Source of the DNA: Vondammii sp040505895
GTDB taxonomy: Bacteria > Pseudomonadota > Gammaproteobacteria > Chromatiales > Chromatiaceae
NCBI GenBank assembly: GCA_040505895.1
Contig: JBEVXU010000016.1
Span: 62,001-126,000 of the forward strand
DNA: 64,000 bases
Reading direction: 5' to 3'
The notes beneath the pieces were generated by a model, which was not told the origin of the DNA, ran no database searches, and saw only the letters and a program-made list of their open reading frames with translations. The translations under genes were made by a program, and so were the position numbers. This document shows, one piece after another, positions 16,601 through 23,261 of this stretch; position 1 is the stretch's first letter, and every line of letters starts with the position of its first letter.

Positions 16601-17522
16601 GACTCTCGGCGGTCTCACGGATCTCCCGTTCACCGCTGAGAAAGATCAGGATATCCCCACGATCCACCCGTGACAGTTCATCCACGGCATCGAGGATTGC
16701 CTGCTGCATGGGATCGTCCCGCTCACTTCCCCCCTCCTCTTCCGGTGGACGGTAGCGCAGCTCCACCGGATAGGTCCGCCCCGAAACATTGATGATCGGC
16801 GCATCCCAGAACTGCTTGGAGAAACGTTCGGGGTCGATGGTGGCGGAGGTAATGATCAGTTTCAGATCAGGACGCTTGGGCAGCAGTTCACGTAGATAAC
16901 CGAGAAGAAAGTCGATATTGAGGCTTCGCTCATGAGCCTCGTCGATAATCAGGGTGTCATACTCGTTGAGCCAGCGATCCCGCTGAACCTCTGCCAACAA
17001 CATGCCATCGGTCATCAGTTTGATATGACTCTCACTCCCCACCCGGTCGTGGAAACGCACCTTGTAGCCGACGCTGCTCCCCAACTCACATCCCAACTCA
17101 CTGGAGATGCGCCCGGCAAGGGCACGGGCGGCGATGCGCCGGGGCTGGGTGTGACCGATACGACCATAGACCCCCCTACCCAGGGTAAGGCAGATCTTCG
17201 GCAGCTGGGTCGATTTGCCGGAACCGGTCTCACCGCAGAGAATCACCACCTGATGTTTCTCTACCAGAGCAGCAATCTCCTGCCACTTGTCACTAATCGG
17301 CAATTCCGGGGGAAACTGGGGTGTCGGCAATAGCGATCTTCGCTGTGCAGCCAGGGAGTGCGACTTCTCCACCTGCTCCCTCAGACGATCAACTCCCTGA
17401 TCATAGGGTTTTCCCTGATTTTTACGTCGCTGCAGGCCACGCAGGCGCGAGCGCAACGAATGCCGGTCAGCCAGCATACAGCTATCAAGATCTTGAAAAG
17501 AGGGAAGCGTTGGAGTGGACAC
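13611..17522 (-). CDS. hrpA: ATP-dependent RNA helicase HrpA
   Basis: The 1303-aa product has the length and layout of bacterial HrpA, a DEAH-box (DExH) RNA helicase that rescues stalled and collided ribosomes in the cytoplasm. Visible motifs are Walker A GETGSGKSTQLPK (about residue 97), DEAH in IIDEAHERSLN (about 194), SAT in IITSATIDPERF, and motif VI QRKGRCGRVAKG. The helicase-associated and OB-like domains and the long DUF3418 C-terminal domain follow (LKRIEKRWKELGL end). The gene is intact with no frameshift and is transcribed alone or with the 58-aa gene. Several long reading frames on the opposite strand are shadows of its high coding bias. Confidence 0.96.
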   Translation of the reverse strand: MSTPTLPSFQDLDSCMLADRHSLRSRLRGLQRRKNQGKPYDQGVDRLREQVEKSHSLAAQRRSLLPTPQFPPELPISDKWQEIAALVEKHQVVILCGETGSGKSTQLPKICLTLGRGVYGRIGHTQPRRIAARALAGRISSELGCELGSSVGYKVRFHDRVGSESHIKLMTDGMLLAEVQRDRWLNEYDTLIIDEAHERSLNIDFLLGYLRELLPKRPDLKLIITSATIDPERFSKQFWDAPIINVSGRTYPVELRYRPPEEEGGSERDDPMQQAILDAVDELSRVDRGDILIFLSGEREIRETAESLRKHKLQLTEVLPLYARLGPGEQGRIFKTGGARRIILATNVAETSLTVPGIRYVIDAGFARISRYSHRSKVQRLPVERISQASADQRKGRCGRVAKGICIRLYSGEDFDSRSEFTEPEILRTNLASVILQMKLLGFGEIEEFPFVDPPDSRLIKDGYRVLEEVGAVDRERMVTTIGGQIAKLPVDPRIGRMLMAAAHAHCLDEVLVIAAALSVQDPRDRPMEKRQAADEAHRQFRDEASDFLSFLNLWRHIEEQRRHLTRRKFQRHCRDNFLSWTRVQEWHDIHHQLRGQMHELGYKENQAEAGYEEIHKALLTGLLSHIGLKGSGKKREYLGARNSHFHIFPGSGLFDKQPKWVIAAELVETTKLYARSVAMIQPEWVESVAGHLVKRSHSEPHWEKRRGQVAAYEKVTLFGLPLVPRRKINFGPLDPVEAREIFIRFALVEGDFHSRAPFWRHNRELLEHIEALEHKSRRRDLMVDDQLIYEYYAKRIPDGIYSTPQFDKWLRGVTREQPKLLHMRMDDLLRKEAEAVSHDQFPDELSVGGMHLPLEYHFDPGHNRDGVTLKIPQAVINQVSEERCQWLVPGLLRERVLALLRGLPKALRKSFVPVPDYADACLKVMEPCDLPLTRILAEQLKQMTGVHIPEDAWPEESLPDHLRMSFRVVNEEGGELASGRELPQLKKRHGGKGEASYHRMDNSSLEHEGLSDWDFGELPESIELNRGGIKLLGFPALVDEGDTVALRVLDSQANAERSGRVGLRKLLMLKQAKEIRYLRRNLTGLEKMRLYYAKAPKAPEGLGEGNKPDLERELVALIVDLTFIEGLPTVRDEETFRKRIKEKQPGLMNQANEAVRLVGDILEQYQQLRKQLAKANQINWMLSINDIKTQLDRLVFQGFLQQTPYPQLKQFPRYLKALTKRLEKLGHAAQRDQQLVREMAKAYQRWQQWDERYRSNNKVDERIEEMRWAFEELRVSLFAQELGTAYPVSLKRIEKRWKELGL

Positions 17523-17616
17523 AGGAGTTACCGCAAACAGTGGAGGCGCTATTTTACAGGTTTAGGGGCAATCCATAAAACTGTAGGCGCCGAGTAGACT
17601 AAACTTGTGCTATTTT

Positions 17617-17654
17617 GAGGTCTCTGATCAATTCATGAATTCGTATCTTGTGTC
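17617..17654. repeat. AATTCATGAATT interspersed palindromic repeat, copy 1
   Basis: The core GATCAATTCATGAATTCGTATC is a near-perfect dyad centred on AATTCATGAATT, preceded by TCTCT. Further copies are at 18676-18717 and 23197-23235. This copy sits in the divergent intergenic region between hrpA and the secreted Lys/Glu-rich protein. Confidence 0.7.
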
Positions 17655-17702
17655 CAGAATTAATCAGAGATACCTTAACCACGCAATAATGAGGGGCCTT
17701 TG

Positions 17703-18086
17703 ATGAAAAAGCTGACTGTACCACTGGTTATCTCCCTACTGTTCTCCGTTATGGCCATCACATCTCCAATCGCCTTAGCTGCCAAACCCGACAAAGGAAG
17801 CAGCGGCAAAAAAATGGAAAAAGCGTACCAAAAAGAGCAGCGTAAGGAAGAAAAACTCTATCGCAAAGAACAGAAAAAGACGGCCAAGGCGGTGTCAAAG
17901 GAGGAGAAGTCTCTGGAGAAAGAGTCCAGAAAAGCCGATAAGGCAACAGATGACGACAAGCTCCGGGGTCTGGATAAGCAGCGCATTAAAAAAGCAGAAC
18001 AGGAACAGAAGGAACTGGACAAAGGTTCAGATCAGGGGCAAACCTCCAGAGAGAACCGTAAAAAGTGGTGGAAGTTCTGGGAGTAA
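17703..18086 (+). CDS. Secreted Lys/Glu-rich protein ending in WWKFWE
   Basis: The ATG at 17703 is chosen over an in-frame TTG three bases earlier because GAGGGG lies at ideal distance. The 127-aa protein has a signal peptide (residues 1-~24, LLFSVMAITSPIALAA). The rest is extremely rich in Lys and Glu, with repeated KEQRKEEKLYRKEQKK-type segments that should form a long charged helix. The C-terminus RKKWWKFWE shares the WWKFW motif with the mature N-terminus of the next gene's product, 60 bases downstream. No family recognised. Periplasmic location is inferred from the signal peptide. Confidence 0.7.
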   Translation: MKKLTVPLVISLLFSVMAITSPIALAAKPDKGSSGKKMEKAYQKEQRKEEKLYRKEQKKTAKAVSKEEKSLEKESRKADKATDDDKLRGLDKQRIKKAEQEQKELDKGSDQGQTSRENRKKWWKFWE

Positions 18087-18146
18087 GTCTCACATCAAAG
18101 AGTAAATAATATATTTTATTTTAACAAAATTAACCGGTATCAGTTC

Positions 18147-18647
18147 ATGAAGCAGATTTTAATATTGATATTCATATTATTGTCTTCATCAGTGCAAGCA
18201 GAAAGCAATACTCCCTGGTGGAAGTTCTGGCAGGCAACCGATGAGGTAGTTGGAGTCTCGGATAGGCTGTTCACTAAAACTGAACGCTCTATTCTTCGTG
18301 AATATCTTAGAAATCGAGGTATCGAAGAGGAATATGACGATAATGGTGGCGATAAAAAATATAAGAACAAAAAGCATAAAAAAACAAAAAAGCAAAAATC
18401 TCTACCGCCAGGATTACAAAAGAAAGTTGCGCGTGGCGGGCAATTGCCTCCTGGTTGGCAGAAAAAAGTGGCCAGAGGAGAAGTACTTGAGGCTGATCTT
18501 TATGCGGCATCAAGAGGATTACCTAGAGATATTCTCGACAGGTTACCTCAAAGCCCAGATGGCACTTCCATTCGACACGTTGAAGATAGGGTTGTACGTA
18601 TAATAGATGCAACAGGTCTGATTCTAGATGTGTTGAGCGGGAGATAA
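18147..18647 (+). CDS. Secreted CigR/RcnB-like protein
   Basis: The 166-aa protein has a signal peptide (MKQILILIFILLSSSVQAES). The mature N-terminus TPWWKFWQ is followed by a Lys-rich hydrophilic linker. A conserved domain follows with two LPPG repeats: SLPPGLQKKVARGGQLPPGWQ then KKVARGEVLEADLY. It ends RHVEDRVVRIIDATGLILDVL. This pattern belongs to the RcnB/CigR family of periplasmic proteins, whose biochemical role is poorly defined (CigR is an anti-virulence factor in Salmonella). The gene follows the secreted Lys/Glu-rich gene by 60 bases on the same strand and probably shares its transcript. Confidence 0.75.
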   Translation: MKQILILIFILLSSSVQAESNTPWWKFWQATDEVVGVSDRLFTKTERSILREYLRNRGIEEEYDDNGGDKKYKNKKHKKTKKQKSLPPGLQKKVARGGQLPPGWQKKVARGEVLEADLYAASRGLPRDILDRLPQSPDGTSIRHVEDRVVRIIDATGLILDVLSGR

Positions 18648-18675
18648 GGCTATATCAACTTGAACCTAATATTAA

Positions 18676-18717
18676 GGAGCCTCTGATCTGATCAATTCAT
18701 GAATTCGTATCTAGTGG
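18676..18717. repeat. AATTCATGAATT interspersed palindromic repeat, copy 2
   Basis: GATCAATTCATGAATTCGTATC is identical to the core at 17617-17654, here preceded by GGAGCCTCTGATCT as in the third copy. It lies downstream of the CigR-like gene and on the 3' side of the decayed HD-GYP fragment at 18960-19125. Confidence 0.7.
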
Positions 18718-18959
18718 GCCATGCAATCCAGAGAGTAGAGAGCCTACTACAGAAAACCCTTTTGGCCCATTTCTCTGATCATTTTTGTTGAACAAAAAAC
18801 ACTCAGTTGAGCACCGTGAATGGGTAAGCTTGCGGTAGTGCAGAGCAGCGTACACACTACCCCGCAATACTGCAGAATTCAGGTTGAAACCACCAAAATA
18901 GGCATACGCCAAAGAGCGGACATTGCTTAAGGCAGCGTAAGAATAATCGGACAAATTTA

Positions 18960-19125
18960 TTGACAAACACCGTTCGCGGCCTCAGCTACTTTGGTCCTTT
19001 GATTGCTACCCCAGCCCCTCCCCTGTCCATATTGAGTTTAATAGCAATCCGGTGGGATAAATACCCACCGACTGGATAAACTGTTCCGCAGGTTTGGCCT
19101 GGGGCGGTGTATACCAGACCGATTC
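18960..19125 (-). pseudogene. Relic of an HD-GYP gene (C-terminal part)
   Basis: On the minus strand the stretch encodes AEQFIQSVGIYPTG, which aligns with VEQFIQTVGVYPTG near the C-terminus of the HD-GYP protein at 23262-24554. After a short indel, TGEGLG and then VAIKGPK, a stop and LRPRTVFV match TGEVGAV, VAINGLRRLRPSV in the same order. Frame changes and a stop codon show the copy is dead. No start or upstream HD-GYP core remains. The rest of 18648-19152 holds only the repeat at 18676 and a spurious 89-codon frame. Confidence 0.7.
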
Positions 19126-19152
19126 CAAGCGCCTGCTGAATAATTACGATTG

Positions 19153-19932
19153 TTATTCAGATACCGTTACATACATACCCGTAATGGTATTCATCGATTT
19201 CATGATGCTATCGGTTGTAGCCAATACAGTAACCGGTAGTCCACCTTTTTCAACACCCAGGAAGAAGTTACGCACAAGCCGCCAAAGCCTGCTGACCTTG
19301 GTCAGTTGAGCATTTATCTGTGGCGTATTAACCTTCTCATTTTTCAAGATGTCGAGGGCACTTTCAAACTCATTTACAGCAATTTCAAGCTGTTCGATGG
19401 AGTTCTTGTCACGAAAACCGGCCTGGTAAGCGATATAATATTTAGCAATACGCTGGGTCAGCATGCGCTGTCTGCCGGCGAGATTGACAACTTTTGACTT
19501 TCTCACTTTTGACATGCTCTCAATTTTCACAACAATATCCTGACTTGCCTCCAGGATGGTTTCACTCAAATCGAGAACCAGAGCTGCACTCTCATCGCTA
19601 TAGGGGCGCTCGGCAAGCTCGGCATACTCATCGACCGCGAAGTCAACAAAGGCCAGCATATCCTGCACACCTTTATCCGCGATTGTAGCCTTGAGGTCTG
19701 AGTGGTTCATCTTGAAGAGGCTGAGACTATCCTGCAGCTGCTGACTTACCTTATCCGGGCGGACACGCTTACCCAGATAGAAGTAAGCTTTCGCTATTTT
19801 TTGAGACAGCATCCTCTGCTTACCGGCCTTATCCACTGCAGCGGCAATATCGATACTTGCAGCACTAGCCGAGAATGGGAGACCGATAAAAAGTATCAAT
19901 AAAATGGGCATGATATATTTTGTAATATTCAT
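19153..19932 (-). CDS. Exported protein with two PilJ/NIT-type sensor modules
   Basis: The 259-aa protein has a signal peptide (ILLILFIGLPFSASAA). Two copies follow of the type IV pili methyl-accepting transducer N-terminal domain (PilJ family, Pfam PF13675). Each is marked by its signature: GKQRMLSQKIAKAYF at about 37-51 and GRQRMLTQRIAKYYIAY at about 152-168. In NarX/NarQ the analogous helix binds nitrate. In this protein there is no transmembrane anchor after the sensor and no output domain, so it would be a soluble periplasmic binding protein. A paralogue follows at 20134-21039. A role in sensing a small anion and passing the signal to a membrane partner is inferred. Confidence 0.8.
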   Translation of the reverse strand: MNITKYIMPILLILFIGLPFSASAASIDIAAAVDKAGKQRMLSQKIAKAYFYLGKRVRPDKVSQQLQDSLSLFKMNHSDLKATIADKGVQDMLAFVDFAVDEYAELAERPYSDESAALVLDLSETILEASQDIVVKIESMSKVRKSKVVNLAGRQRMLTQRIAKYYIAYQAGFRDKNSIEQLEIAVNEFESALDILKNEKVNTPQINAQLTKVSRLWRLVRNFFLGVEKGGLPVTVLATTDSIMKSMNTITGMYVTVSE

Positions 19933-20133
19933 ATTTCTTTCCCGGTACGATGTAAAAAAGTTGATTTATTGCTATTCGTAACTATTAAAAAACATAGACG
20001 CTGAATTACTACCACATAAAAACTCCAAGCGTGCTGAATGGAAAGATCCGTATATTTTCTTTGGCATCCAAATAAGCAAAGCTTCTTCTCGTAAGCCTGA
20101 TATAAAGATACCGATATGAATATATAGCCATAT

Positions 20134-21039
20134 CTACTTTTTCAAATTCGCATACAGCGTTGTCGCAGCGTTCATATGTCCAAGTATGCGGTCAGCAGCA
20201 CGCAAAACGAGCGCGGGAACATATGTACCCGTCTGTTTCATTGTGGATCGTTCAAACCATATAAATGATTTTTCAGTGAGATCAAGCTTCTTTTTGATCT
20301 CTCCCATCGTCAGTTTAGAATTTACAAGTTTCGCGTGAGACACATTAAATTCGCTGACTGCCTGGTTAAAAGCAGCCTCGTAATCGAAGCCTTTTACACC
20401 CCATACCCGCAACATATAGAGTGCATTCATACGCTGAGAGAGCATGCGCTGGCGTCCAGAGATATTTACGATCTCTCCAGCGGCGGTTCCAGAGGCCTTG
20501 GTGATAAGTAACACCGCTTTATCGGAGCTTGCCATAAGCACATCCAGACCCTTGCTTATTGCAACAGCTTTACCCATCTCCGGCCCAGCCGAAAGCTGCT
20601 CTTTCAGCGGCGTCCAGAGCTTCTCTACTGCATCGAATTGCCGGCTAACAGCATCATTGACCTGATATCCTTTTAGATCTGATAACTGGCTATCGAAAAG
20701 GGCAATGCTGTCCTGAAGTCTCTGCTTAGATTTTTTTGGTTGAAAATTCACTCCGAGCATAGCGTAGCTCCCCATGATTTTTTGGGTGAGCATTCGCTGT
20801 TTACCGGATTTATTGATGGCATCCTGAATATCCGTTACTCCCGCCTGTAGAGGTGATGTCAAAAACAGTGTGGAGAGTAGTAAAACAACAGTTGATCGAA
20901 ATCCTGTAAAGGAGGCGGGGATAAGAGATGGATAGTTGATGAGATCGCTTTCAGCAGATGCACTAGCCCCCAGCATCGGTAGATCGAGCCAATCCATCAA
21001 GACACGTTTGATACCGCCAATGCTATCCACAATGACCAT
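20134..21039 (-). CDS. Paralogous exported PilJ/NIT-type sensor protein with N-terminal extension
   Basis: The 301-aa protein shares the two-module architecture of its neighbour: GKQRMLTQKIMGSYA at about 78 and GRQRMLSQRMNALYM at about 195. The ATG at 21039 has a strong GAGGGGG ribosome site, yet the hydrophobic signal-like segment (STVVLLLSTLFLTSPLQAG) does not begin until about residue 49. This leaves an unusual ~46-residue leader (MVIVDSIGGIKRVLMDWLDL). No better in-frame start codon is seen closer to the hydrophobic segment. The two paralogues are tandem on the same strand with 200 bases between, so they may have separate promoters. Confidence 0.78.
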   Translation of the reverse strand: MVIVDSIGGIKRVLMDWLDLPMLGASASAESDLINYPSLIPASFTGFRSTVVLLLSTLFLTSPLQAGVTDIQDAINKSGKQRMLTQKIMGSYAMLGVNFQPKKSKQRLQDSIALFDSQLSDLKGYQVNDAVSRQFDAVEKLWTPLKEQLSAGPEMGKAVAISKGLDVLMASSDKAVLLITKASGTAAGEIVNISGRQRMLSQRMNALYMLRVWGVKGFDYEAAFNQAVSEFNVSHAKLVNSKLTMGEIKKKLDLTEKSFIWFERSTMKQTGTYVPALVLRAADRILGHMNAATTLYANLKK

Positions 21040-21316
21040 TTATCCCCCTCATAAAAAATATTTTTGCACCGCCATTTCTTAATAGTTCTACTTAAGAGTT
21101 TAATGTTACGACAGTGTATTGATACGTAGGCACAGCTTGCCTAGTTTGAGCAGACCGAGGTGATCCATCTGATTGGCCATGACATTCCAATGGAACTCAT
21201 ATTAAACAGCCGGTGTATTAACTCATTTTTTGTGGTGTTTGGCTATTTGGCTTTTATGAGTTATATCAAACCATTTGCTGACTAATTATAGATATGGGAG
21301 TAGCGTACTATTGTAA

Positions 21317-21544
21317 TTCAAGGCACCATCCTCTCAGCTACGCACTGAAGAGAGACTGATGAAGGTTCTGTGGGGCTATCCAAGAATCAGTGGCTATCGT
21401 GAGAGCATCTATATCAAAAAGGCGTGTCTAAAATGTCATGGTGATCCAAAAGGAGAGTTGGACATTGCAGGCAAAGTTAAAGAGGGCTATGAAATTGGTG
21501 ATCTGCGTGGCGCCATCAGCATTAGCATGCCTGTTAACTATTAA
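21317..21544 (+). pseudogene. Relic of a DUF3365 (Tll0287-like) haem-binding sensor domain
   Basis: The open frame, bounded by a stop at 21314, encodes ESIYIKKACLKCHGDPKGEL, then KEGYEIGDLRGAISISMPV. That is the C-terminal half of a DUF3365/Tll0287 domain, with its CxxCH haem c motif (CLKCHG, the His after the second Cys is present). In intact genes this domain sits in front of a HAMP/kinase or cyclase and has an N-terminal membrane helix. Here there is neither a signal peptide nor a downstream output domain, and the frame stops directly after the domain. Nothing else was recognised in the rest of the 680-base gap 21040-21720. Confidence 0.68.
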
Positions 21545-21720
21545 GGCATGTGATCATAGTGGAGCAAGGATACATCATCTATGAATCCAAGGATGAAATC
21601 CAGCAAGGTATTGAATTCCATAAATTATGGTAGGTGCCGGTATAGCGCAACTCAAAGAAAGTCTCCACTTCATACCGATCACTTACCAAAGACCCTCTGA
21701 ATCAGTCTGAGTGGTGAAAG

Positions 21721-22995
21721 CTATTTAAAAGCAACCAGCCACTGCTTGAACTGATCCACAGGAATAGGTTTGGAATAGAGATAACCCTGGACAACATCAC
21801 AGCCCAGCGTCTTTATCGCCTCCAGTGTTTCACGATTCTCCACTCCCTCCGCTACCACTGTTAGATTGAAACTGTGGGCCAGATCGATAATCAGACTGAC
21901 AATGTGTGCATTAGCACGGTCGCTGAGTAGACCAAACACGAATGACTGATCGATCTTCAACTCATCTGCGGGGATATCCCTGAAGTAGGAGAGACTTGAG
22001 TAGCCAGTGCCAAAATCATCAATGGCGATTTTCACCCCCATTTCACGCAGCCGCTTCAGCGCTTCGAAACAACTCTCCACATCACTGATAAATGACTTCT
22101 CCAGCACCTCAAGACAGAGGGTGATGTTATGTGGCTGCCAGAGTCCTTTAACACTCCTAACAATATCAATAAAATCCGGCTGTATCAGCAGCCCCGCGGG
22201 GATGTTGATGGAGACTTCCAGTCGGCCCCACTGATCACTCCAATCACCACTCAGACGCAGCGCGCTGTTCAGCATCCACAGGGTGATCTGTTTGAGAATA
22301 CCCAGTGACTCCGCCACCGGAATAAATAGGTCAGGCCCGACCAGGCCTCGCGATGGACTGTTCCAACGAATTAATGCTTCAGCGCCTACTGGTTTGCCAC
22401 TCTGTAACGAGACCTTTGGCTGGAAATAGACTTCCATCTGATGCTTTTTGATGGCATCGACCAACTCAATTTCTATATCCCAAGTCTCGGAAATAAACTC
22501 ATGGGTCTCCTCTTGAGCCATCCCGATCGATTGCCCCGACATCTTTGCCGCCATCAGCGCCTCTTCGGCCGTCTTTAGCAGATCCTCAGCACCTGAAGAG
22601 TGTAATGGGCAGACAGCAATACCTATTCTTACACTACAGCGTATTTGATCATCTCCTGCCGGCAGCGGAAGATCCAGAAGACGTTCAATTTTGAAGGCTG
22701 CGAGCCTTGCATGTTCAGGATTCGAGATGCCGGAAAGGAGTACGGCAAACTGGTCATCCCCTATCCTGGCAACACTATCCTGTTGACGTGCAACCTTGAG
22801 GAGAATAGCCGCAACAGTATCGAGCACCTGGTCACCTGCAGCATAACCATAGAGGCTGTTGATACGATTGAAGCGCTGAAGATCCACAACCAGCAGAGCA
22901 ATGGGGCTGCTAAACTCATTTGACCGACGCACTTCACGGCCGAGCAGCTTAAAAAAGTGCTTTCGATCCGCAAGACCGGTTAAATTCTCATTCAC
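21721..22995 (-). CDS. GGDEF-EAL protein, probable c-di-GMP phosphodiesterase with degenerate GGDEF
   Basis: The 424-aa cytoplasmic protein has no sensor or membrane domain. Residues ~1-160 form a GGDEF domain whose active-site loop reads RIGDDQF (78-83) instead of RxGGDEF, so cyclase activity is unlikely. Residues ~175-424 form an EAL domain with the catalytic set visible: EAL (206-208), the Asn in SINIPA, Glu in LEVLE, DDFGTGYSSLSYF, KIDQSF, VVAEGVEN and QGYLYSKP. This predicts hydrolysis of c-di-GMP to pGpG. Loss of the Thr usually found before the third metal-ligand Glu (LEVLE for the common LxxTE) is a minor oddity. It neighbours an HD-GYP protein with lost ligands. Confidence 0.9.
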   Translation of the reverse strand: MNENLTGLADRKHFFKLLGREVRRSNEFSSPIALLVVDLQRFNRINSLYGYAAGDQVLDTVAAILLKVARQQDSVARIGDDQFAVLLSGISNPEHARLAAFKIERLLDLPLPAGDDQIRCSVRIGIAVCPLHSSGAEDLLKTAEEALMAAKMSGQSIGMAQEETHEFISETWDIEIELVDAIKKHQMEVYFQPKVSLQSGKPVGAEALIRWNSPSRGLVGPDLFIPVAESLGILKQITLWMLNSALRLSGDWSDQWGRLEVSINIPAGLLIQPDFIDIVRSVKGLWQPHNITLCLEVLEKSFISDVESCFEALKRLREMGVKIAIDDFGTGYSSLSYFRDIPADELKIDQSFVFGLLSDRANAHIVSLIIDLAHSFNLTVVAEGVENRETLEAIKTLGCDVVQGYLYSKPIPVDQFKQWLVAFK

Positions 22996-23196
22996 AGGAT
23001 ATCCTAAAACACTACAACCTTCTTCTCATTCATGAAGATATTAAGAAACACCTTCATAACTCCGGGTAAATCAACATATTCTGTGATCTCTTACTATCGT
23101 TCTGCATGAAATGTTGTGAGTAGATGACGTAGGGGATTTAGCCACATAGAGGGCTTGGTTGAAGCAACAATGCAGCAAAACCGCACCTATGACTTT

Positions 23197-23235
23197 GGGA
23201 GCCTCTGGTCAATTCGTGAATTCATACCTTCTGTC
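23197..23235. repeat. AATTCATGAATT interspersed palindromic repeat, copy 3
   Basis: GGTCAATTCGTGAATTCATACC follows GAGCCTCT as in the other copies. Compared with them, the outer arms change from GAT/ATC to GGT/ACC, which keeps the dyad pairing. The copy lies between the HD-GYP gene's 3' end and the GGDEF-EAL gene. Confidence 0.7.
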
Positions 23236-23261
23236 AAAAATCATTGAGCATAGCCGTTTTC

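Noticed and set aside
15747..16673. 308-codon open frame on the plus strand opposite hrpA, plus others at 13950-14588 and 16932-17333
   Set aside because: They mirror the codon bias of hrpA, have no ribosome site, and their translations are low-quality strings without recognisable domains.
18697..18966. 89-codon minus-strand frame between the CigR-like and PilJ-type genes
   Set aside because: No ribosome site; it runs through the AATTCATGAATT repeat and starts in the HD-GYP relic.
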